This document shows, piece by piece, positions 12,981 to 22,271 of a stretch of DNA of 24,022 nt. A model generated the notes under the pieces. That model was given only the letters and a program-made list of their open reading frames with translations, made no database searches and was not told where the DNA came from. A program made the translations under genes and the position numbers. The number at the start of each line of letters is the position of its first letter. Position 1 is the stretch's first letter. The DNA comes from Sphaeroforma sirkka (lineage: Eukaryota > Opisthokonta > Ichthyosporea > Ichthyophonida). Location of the stretch: NCBI GenBank assembly GCA_001586965.3, contig LUCW03000240.1:1-24022 (forward strand), read 5' to 3'.

Positions 12981-15174
12981 CATGAATATCTCTCCTAGAC
13001 GAGGCACGAACTGAAATTTTTCCAATCGGTATAGGTATGCACTAGAAGGGCCCAAATTATAGCTATAGCAGTCGATGGCCATGAATATCTCTCCTAGACG
13101 AGGCACGAACTGAAATTTTTCCAATCGGTATAGGTATGCACTAGAAGGGCCCAAATTATAGCTATAGCAGTCGATGGCCATGAATATCTCTCCTAGACGA
13201 GGCACGAACTGAAATTTTTTCCAATCGGTATAGGTATGCACTAGAAGGGCCCAAATTATAGCTATAGCAGTCGATGGCCATGAATATCTCTCTCCTAGAC
13301 GAGTCACGAACTGAATTTTTTCCAATCGGTATAGGTATGCACTAGAAGGGCCCAAATTATAGCTATAGCAGTCGATGGCCATGAATATCTCTCTCCTAGA
13401 CGAGGCACGAACTGAAATTTTTCCAATCGGTATAGGTATGCACTAGAAGGGCCCAAATTATAGCTATAGCAGTCGATGGCCATGAATATCTCTCTAGACG
13501 AGGCACGAACTGAAATTTTTTCCAATCGGTATAGGTATGCACTAGAAGGGCCCAAATTATAGCTATAGCAGTCGATGGCCATGAATATCTCTCTAGACGA
13601 GTCACGAACTGAAATTTTTCCAATCGGTATAGGTATGCACTAGAAGGGCCCAAATTATAGCTATAGCAGTCGATGGCCATGAATATCTCTCCTAGACGAG
13701 GCACGAACTGAAATTTTTCCAATCGGTATAGGTATGCACTAGAAGGGCCCAAATTATAGCTATAGCAGTCGATGGCCATGAATATCTCTCCTAGACGAGG
13801 CACGAACTGAAATTTTTCCAATCGGTATAGGTATGCACTAGAAGGGCCCAAATTATAGCTATAGCAGTCGATGGCCATGAATATCTCTCTAGACGAGTCA
13901 CGAACTGAAATTTTTCCAATCGGTATAGGTATGCACTAGAAGGGCCCAAATTATAGCTATAGCAGTCGATGGCCATGAATATCTCTCCTAGACGAGTCAC
14001 GAACTGAAATTTTTCCAATCGGTATAGGTATGCACTAGAAGGGCCCAAATTATAGCTATAGCAGTCGATGGCCATGAATATCTCTCTAGACGAGGCACGA
14101 ACTGAATTTTTTTTCCAATCGGTATAGGTATGCACTAGAAGGGCCCAAATTATAGCTATAGCAGTCGATGGCCATGAATATCTCTCCTAGACGAGTCACG
14201 AACTGAAATTTTCCAATCGGTATAGGTATGCACTAGAAGAAGGGCCCAAATTATAGCTATAGCAGTCGATGGCCATGAATATCTCTCCTAGACGAGGCAC
14301 GAACTGAAATTTTTCCAATCGGTATAGGTATGCACTAGAAGGGCCCAAATTATAGCTATAGCAGTCGATGGCCATGAATATCTCTCTCCTAGACGAGTCA
14401 CGAACTGAAATTTTTCCAATCGGTATAGGTATGCACTAGAAGGGCCCAAATTATAGCTATAGCAGTCGATGGCCATGAATATCTCTCCTAGACGAGGTCA
14501 CGAACTGAAATTTTTCCAATCGGTATAGGTATGCACTAGAAGGGCCCAAATTATAGCTATAGCAGTCGATGGCCATGAATATCTCTCTAGACGAGGCACG
14601 AACTGAAATTTTTCCAATCGGTATAGGTATGCACTAGAAGGGCCCAAATTATAGCTATAGCAGTCGATGGCCATGAAATCTCTCCTAGACGAGGCACGAA
14701 CTGAAATTTTTCCAATCGGTATAGGTATGCACTAGAAGGGCCCAAATTATAGCTATAGCAGTCGATGGCCATGAATATCTCTCTAGACGAGTCACGAACT
14801 GAAAATTTTTTTTCCAATCGGTATAGGTATGCACTAGAAGGGCCCAAATTATAGCTATAGCAGTCGATGGCCATGAATATCTCTCTAGACGAGGGCCGAA
14901 CTGAAATTTTTTTTTCCAATCGGTATAGGTATGCACTAGAAGGGCCCAAATTATAGCTATAGCAGTCGATGGCCATGAATATCTCTCCTAGACGAGTCAC
15001 GAACTGAAATTTTTTTTTCCAATCGGTATAGGTATGCACTAGAAGGGCCCAAATTATAGCTATAGCAGTCGATGGCCATGAATATCTCTCTAGACGAGTC
15101 ACGAACTGAAATTTTTCCAATCGGTATAGGTATGCACTAGAAGGGCCCAAATTATAGCTATAGCAGTCGATGGC

Positions 15175-15282
15175 CATGAATATCTCTCTCTAGACGAGGT
15201 CACGAACTGATTTTTTTTTCCAATCGGTATAGGTATGGTATGCACTAGAAGGGCCCAAATTATAGCTATAGCAGTCGATGGC
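15175..15282. repeat. Extended monomer (108 bp) with GGTAT duplication
   Basis: This unit combines four length changes: CTCTCTCTAG, GAGGTCACG, a single A followed by nine T, and an extra GGTAT near 15232-15240 that gives GGTATAGGTATGGTATGC. It is the unit with the most independent changes outside the rearranged one at 12878. Confidence 0.85.
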
Positions 15283-16182
15283 CATGAATATCTCTCCTAG
15301 ACGAGGCACGAACTGAAATTTTTTTTCCAATCGGTATAGGTATGCACTAGAAGGGCCCAAATTATAGCTATAGCAGTCGATGGCCATGAATATCTCTCCT
15401 AGACGAGGCACGAACTGAAATTTTTTTCCAATCGGTATAGGTATGCACTAGAAGGGCCCAAATTATAGCTATAGCAGTCGATGGCCATGAATATCTCTCC
15501 TAGACGAGGCACGAACTGAATTTTTTTTCCAATCGGTATAGGTATGCACTAGAAGGGCCCCAAATTATAGCTATAGCAGTCGATGGCCATGAATATCTCT
15601 CTAGACGAGGCACGAACTGAAATTTTTCCAATCGGTATAGGTATGCACTAGAAGGGCCCAAATTATAGCTATAGCAGTCGATGGCCATGAATATCTCTCC
15701 TAGACGAGTCACGAACTGAAATTTTTCCAATCGGTATAGGTATGCACTAGAAGGGCCCAAATTATAGCTATAGCAGTCGATGGCCATGAATATCTCTCCT
15801 AGACGAGGCACGAACTGAAATTTTTTTTCCAATCGGTATAGGTATGCACTAGAAGGGCCCAAATTATAGCTATAGCAGTCGATGGCCATGAATATCTCTC
15901 TAGACGAGGTCACGAACTGAAATTTTTCCAATCGGTATAGGTATGCACTAGAAGGGCCCAAATTATAGCTATAGCAGTCGATGGCCATGAATATCTCTCT
16001 AGACGAGTCACGAACTGAAATTTTTCCAATCGGTATAGGTATGCACTAGAAGGGCCCAAATTATAGCTATAGCAGTCGATGGCCATGAATATCTCTCCTA
16101 GACGAGGCACGAACTGAAATTTTTCCAATCGGTATAGGTATGCACTAGAAGGGCCCAAATTATAGCTATAGCAGTCGATGGC

Positions 16183-16264
16183 CATGAATATCTCTCCTAG
16201 ACGAGTCACGAACTGAATTTTTTTTATTAGAAGGGCCCAAATTATATCTATAGCAGTCGATGGC
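16183..16264. repeat. Short monomer (82 bp) with internal deletion
   Basis: After eight T the unit reads ATTAG and then rejoins at AAGGGCCC. Most of the CCAATCGGTATAGGTATGC segment is therefore lost, a net change of -17 bp. It also carries one of very few clean substitutions in the normally invariant part: TATATCTA instead of TATAGCTA at 16247. The following unit (16265-16360) is also short, missing about four bases between CTAG and AGTCACG. Confidence 0.85.
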
Positions 16265-19200
16265 CATGAATATCTCTCTAGAGTCACGAACTGAAATTTT
16301 TTCCAATCGGTATAGGTATGCACTAGAAGGGCCCAAATTATAGCTATAGCAGTCGATGGCCATGAATATCTCTCCTAGACGAGGCACGAACTGAAATTTT
16401 TCCAATCGGTATAGGTATGCACTAGAAGGGCCCAAATTATAGCTATAGCAGTCGATGGCCATGAATATCTCTCTCTAGACGAGGCACGAACTGAAATTTT
16501 TCCAATCGGTATAGGTATGCACTAGAAGGGCCCAAATTATAGCTATAGCAGTCGATGGCCATGAATATCTCTCCTAGACGAGTCACGAACTGAAATTTTT
16601 CCAATCGGTAGGTATGCACTAGAAGGGCCCAAATTATAGCTATAGCAGTCGATGGCCATGAATATCTCTCCTAGACGAGGCACGAACTGAAATTTTTCCA
16701 ATCGGTATAGGTATGCACTAGAAGGGCCCAAATTATAGCTATAGCAGTCGATGGCCATGAATATCTCTCTAGACGAGTCACGAACTTTTTTTTTCCAATC
16801 GGTATAGGTATGCACTAGAAGGGCCCAAATTATAGCTATAGCAGTCGATGGCCATGAATATCTCTCCTAGACGAGGCACGAACTGATTTTTTTTTCCAAT
16901 CGGTATAGGTATGCACTAGAAGGGCCCAAATTATAGCTATAGCAGTCGATGGCCATGAATATCTCTCTCTAGACGAGTCACGAACTGAAATTTTTCCAAT
17001 CGGTATAGGTATGCACTAGAAGGGCCCAAATTATAGCTATAGCAGTCGATGGCCATGAATATCTCTCCTAGACGAGGCACGAACTGAATTTTTTTCCAAT
17101 CGGTATAGGTATGCACTAGAAGGGCCCAAATTATAGCTATAGCAGTCGATGGCCATGAATATCTCTCCTAGACGAGGCACGAACTGAAATTTTTCCAATC
17201 GGTATAGGTATGCACTAGAAGGGCCCAAATTATAGCTATAGCAGTCGATGGCCATGAATATCTCTCCTAGACGAGGCACGAACTGAAATTTTTCCAATCG
17301 GTATAGGTATGCACTAGAAGGGCCCAAATTATAGCTATAGCAGTCGATGGCCATGAATATCTCTCTAGACGAGGCACGAACTGAAATTTTTTTTTTCCAA
17401 TCGGTATAGGTATGCACTAGAAGGGCCCAAATTATAGCTATAGCAGTCGATGGCCATGAATATCTCTCCTAGACGAGTCACGAACTGAAATTTTTCCAAT
17501 CGGTATAGGTATGCACTAGAAGGGCCCAAATTATAGCTATAGCAGTCGATGGCCATGAATATCTCTCCTAGACGAGGCACGAACTGAATTTTTTTTCCAA
17601 TCGGTATAGGTATGCACTAGAAGGGCCCAAATTATAGCTATAGCAGTCGATGGCCATGAATATCTCTCTAGACGAGGCACGAACTGAAATTTTTCCAATC
17701 GGTATAGGTATGCACTAGAAGGGCCCAAATTATAGCTATAGCAGTCGATGGCCATGAATATCTCTCCTAGACGAGTCACGAACTGAAATTTTTTCCAATC
17801 GGTATAGGTATGCACTAGAAGGGCCCAAAATTATAGCTATAGCAGTCGATGGCCATGAATATCTCTCCTAGACGAGGCACGAACTGAATTTTTCCAATCG
17901 GTATAGGTATGCACTAGAAGGGCCCAAATTATAGCTATAGCAGTCGATGGCCATGAATATCTCTCCTAGACGAGGCACGAACTGAAATTTTTTCCAATCG
18001 GTATAGGTATGCACTAGAAGGGCCCAAATTATAGCTATAGCAGTCGATGGCCATGAATATCTCTCCTAGACGAGTCACGAACTGAAATTTTTCCAATCGG
18101 TATAGGTATGCACTAGAAGGGCCCAAATTATAGCTATAGCAGTCGATGGCCATGAATATCTCTCCTAGACGAGGCACGAACTGAATTTTTTTTTCCAATC
18201 GGTATAGGTATGCACTAGAAGGGCCCAAATTATAGCTATAGCAGTCGATGGCCATGAATATCTCTCCTAGACGAGTCACGAACTGAAATTTTTCCAATCG
18301 GTATAGGTATGCACTAGAAGGGCCCAAATTATAGCTATAGCAGTCGATGGCCATGAATATCTCTCCTAGACGAGGCACGAACTGAAATTTTCCAATCAAT
18401 CGGTATAGGTATGCACTAGAAGGGCCCAAATTATAGCTATAGCAGTCGATGGCCATGAATATCTCTCCTAGACGAGGCACGAACTGAAATTTTTCCAATC
18501 GGTATAGGTATGCACTAGAAGGGCCCAAATTATAGCTATAGCAGTCGATGGCCATGAATCTCTCTCTAGACGAGGCACGAACTGAAATTTTTCCAATCGG
18601 TATAGGTATGCACTAGAAGGGCCCAAATTATAGCTATAGCAGTCGATGGCCATGAATATCTCTCCTAGACGAGTCACGAACTGAAATTTTTCCAATCGGT
18701 ATAGGTATGCACTAGAAGGGCCCAAATTATAGCTATAGCAGTCGATGGCCATGAATATCTCTCTAGACGAGGCACGAACTGAAATTTTTTCCAATCGGTA
18801 TAGGTATGCACTAGAAGGGCCCAAATTATAGCTATAGCAGTCGATGGCCATGAATATCTCTCTCTCCTAGACGAGTCACGAACTGAAATTTTTCCAATCG
18901 GTATAGGTATGCACTAGAAGGGCCCAAATTATAGCTATAGCAGTCGATGGCCATGAATATCTCTCCTAGACGAGTCACGAACTGAAATTTTTTTCCAATC
19001 GGTATAGGTATGCACTAGAAGGGCCCAAATTATAGCTATAGCAGTCGATGGCCATGAATATCTCTCTCTAGACGAGGCACGAACTTTTTTTTTTTTCCAA
19101 TCGGTATAGGTATGCACTAGAAGGGCCCAAATTATAGCTATAGCAGTCGATGGCCATGAATATCTCTCCTAGACGAGGCACGAACTGAAATTTTTCCAAT

Positions 19201-21929
19201 CGGTATAGGTATGCACTAGAAGGGCCCAAATTATAGCTATAGCAGTCGATGGCCATGAATATCTCTCTAGACGAGGCACGAACTGAAATTTTTCCAATCG
19301 GTATAGGTATGCACTAGAAGGGCCCAAATTATAGCTATAGCAGTCGATGGCCATGAATATCTCTCTCCTAGACGAGGTCACGAACTGAAATTTTTCCAAT
19401 CGGTATAGGTATGCACTAGAAGGGCCCAAATTATAGCTATAGCAGTCGATGGCCATGAATATCTCTCCTAGACGAGTCACGAACTGAAATTTTTTCAATC
19501 AATCGGTATAGGTATGCACTAGAAGGGCCCAAATTATAGCTATAGCAGTCGATGGCCATGAATATCTCTCCTAGACGAGGCACGAACTGAAATTTTTTTT
19601 CCAATCGGTATAGGTATGCACTAGAAGGGCCCAAATTATAGCTATAGCAGTCGATGGCCATGAAATATCTCTCCTAGACGAGGTCACGAACTGAAATTTT
19701 TCCAATCGGTATAGGTATGCACTAGAAGGGCCCCAAAAATTATAGCTATAGCAGTCGATGGCCATGATGAATCTCTCCTAGACGAGGCACGAACTGAAAT
19801 TTTTCCAATCGGTATAGGTATGCACTAGAAGGGCCCAAATTATAGCTATAGCAGTCGATGGCCATGAATATCTCTCCTAGACGAGTCACGAACTGAAATT
19901 TTTCCAATCGGTATAGGTATGCACTAGAAGGGCCCAAATTATAGCTATAGCAGTCGATGGCCATGAATATCTCTCCTAGACGAGGCACGAACTGAAATTT
20001 TTCCAATCGGTATAGGTATGCACTAGAAGGGCCCAAATTATAGCTATAGCAGTCGATGGCCATGAATATCTCTCTAGACGAGTCACGAACTGAAATTTTT
20101 CCAATCGGTATAGGTATGCACTAGAAGGGCCCAAATTATAGCTATAGCAGTCGATGGCCATGAATATCTCTCTAGACGAGGCACGAACTGAAATTTTTTC
20201 CAATCGGTATAGGTATGCACTAGAAGGGCCCAAATTATAGCTATAGCAGTCGATGGCCATGAATATCTCTCCTAGACGAGGCACGAACTGAAATTTTTCC
20301 AATCGGTATAGGTATGCACTAGAAGGGCCCAAATTATAGCTATAGCAGTCGATGGCCATGAATATCTCTCTAGACGAGTCACGAACTGAAATTTTTCCAA
20401 TCGGTATATAGGTATGCACTAGAAGGGGCCCAAATTATAGCTATAGCAGTCGATGGCCATGAATATATCTCTCCTAGACGAGGCACGAACTGAAATTTTT
20501 CCAATCGGTATAGGTATGCACTAGAAGGGCCCAAATTATAGCTATAGCAGTCGATGGCCATGAATATCTCTCTAGACGAGGTCACGAACTGAAATTTTTC
20601 CAATCGGTATAGGTATGCACTAGAAGGGCCCAAATTATAGCTATAGCAGTCGATGGCCATGAATATCTCTCCTAGACGAGGCACGAACTGAAATTTTTCC
20701 AATCGGTATAGGTATGCACTAGAAGGGCCCAAATTATAGCTATAGCAGTCGATGGCCATGAATATCTCTCTAGACGAGGCACGAACTGAAATTTTTTTCC
20801 AATCGGTATAGGTATGCACTAGAAGGGCCCAAATTATAGCTATAGCAGTCGATGGCCATGAATATCTCTCCTAGACGAGGCACGAACTGAAATTTTTCCA
20901 ATCGGTATAGGTATGCACTAGAAGGGCCCAAATTATAGCTATAGCAGTCGATGGCCATGAATATCTCTCTAGACGAGGCACGAACTGAAATTTTTTTTCC
21001 AATCGGTATAGGTATGCACTAGAAGGGCCCAAATTATAGCTATAGCAGTCGATGGCCATGAATATCTCTCTAGACGAGTCACGAACTGAAATTTTTCCAA
21101 TCGGTATAGGTATGCACTAGAAGGGCCCAAATTATAGCTATAGCAGTCGATGGCCATGAATATCTCTCTAGACGAGGCACGAACTGAAATTTTTCCAATC
21201 GGTATAGGTATGCACTAGAAGGGCCCAAATTATAGCTATAGCAGTCGATGGCCATGAATATCTCTCCTAGACGAGGCACGAACTGAAATTTTTCCAATCG
21301 GTATAGGTATGCACTAGAAGGGCCCAAATTATAGCTATAGCAGTCGATGGCCATGAATATCTCTCTAGACGAGTCACGAACTGAAATTTTTCCAATCGGT
21401 ATAGGTATGCACTAGAAGGGCCCAAATTATAGCTATAGCAGTCGATGGCCATGAATATCTCTCCTAGACGAGGCACGAACTGAAATTTTTCCAATCGGTA
21501 TAGGTATGCACTAGAAGGGCCCAAATTATAGCTATAGCAGTCGATGGCCATGAATATCTCTCCTAGACGAGTCACGAACTGAAATTTTTCCAATCGGTAT
21601 AGGTATGCACTAGAAGGGCCCAAATTATAGCTATAGCAGTCGATGGCCATGAATATCTCTCCTAGACGAGTCACGAACTGAATTTTTTTTTCCAATCGGT
21701 ATAGGTATGCACTAGAAGGGCCCAAATTATAGCTATAGCAGTCGATGGCCATGAATATCTCTCTAGACGAGGCACGAACTGAAATTTTTCCAATCGGTAT
21801 AGGTATGCACTAGAAGGGCCCAAATTATAGCTATAGCAGTCGATGGCCATGAATATCTCTCTAGACGAGAGTCACGAACTGAAATTTTTCCAATCGGTAT
21901 AGGTATGCACTAGAAGGGCCCAAATTATA

Positions 21930-21971
21930 GCTATAGCAGTCGATGGCCATGCTATAGCAGTCGATGGCCAT
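21930..21971. repeat. 21-bp perfect tandem duplication inside the array
   Basis: The segment from GCTATAGC to GGCCAT (21930-21950) is repeated exactly at 21951-21971, after which the array resumes in register with GAATATCTC. It is the largest insertion in the window, and it starts at the palindrome GCTATAGC and ends in ATGGCCAT. The same unit also has an added AG in its GACGAGAGTCAC segment at about 21868. Confidence 0.9.
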
Positions 21972-22271
21972 GAATATCTCTCCTAGACGAGGTCACGAAC
22001 TGAAATTTTTCCAATCGGTATAGGTATGCACTAGAAAGGGCCCAAATTATAGCTATAGCAGTCGATGGCCATGAATATCTCTCCTAGACGAGGCACGAAC
22101 TGAAATTTTTTCCAATCGGTATAGGTATGCACTAGAAGGGCCCAAATTATAGCTATAGCAGTCGATGGCCATGAATATCTCTCCTAGACGAGTCACGAAC
22201 TGAATTTTTTTTTCCAATCGGTATAGGTATGCACTAGAAGGGCCCAAATTATAGCTATAGCAGTCGATGGC

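Larger units (their letters stand above)
10594..22271. repeat. Array zone C: 117 monomers with T-run expansions and most of the irregular units
   Basis: All T-runs of eight or more in the window fall here: about 23 units, the longest being 12 T near 19085-19096. In many of them the preceding AAA is shortened to AA or A, or lost together with its G. The zone also contains most short duplications and deletions, such as those near 10886, 11388, 11890, 12391, 14237, 15232, 18395, 19500, 19735, 19766, 20405 and 21951. The CTCTCTAG form makes up about 36 of 117 units. GAGGTCACG recurs about every 15 units on average. Apart from these sites, the unit from CCAATCGG to its end stays essentially identical to zone A. 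Confidence 0.65.
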
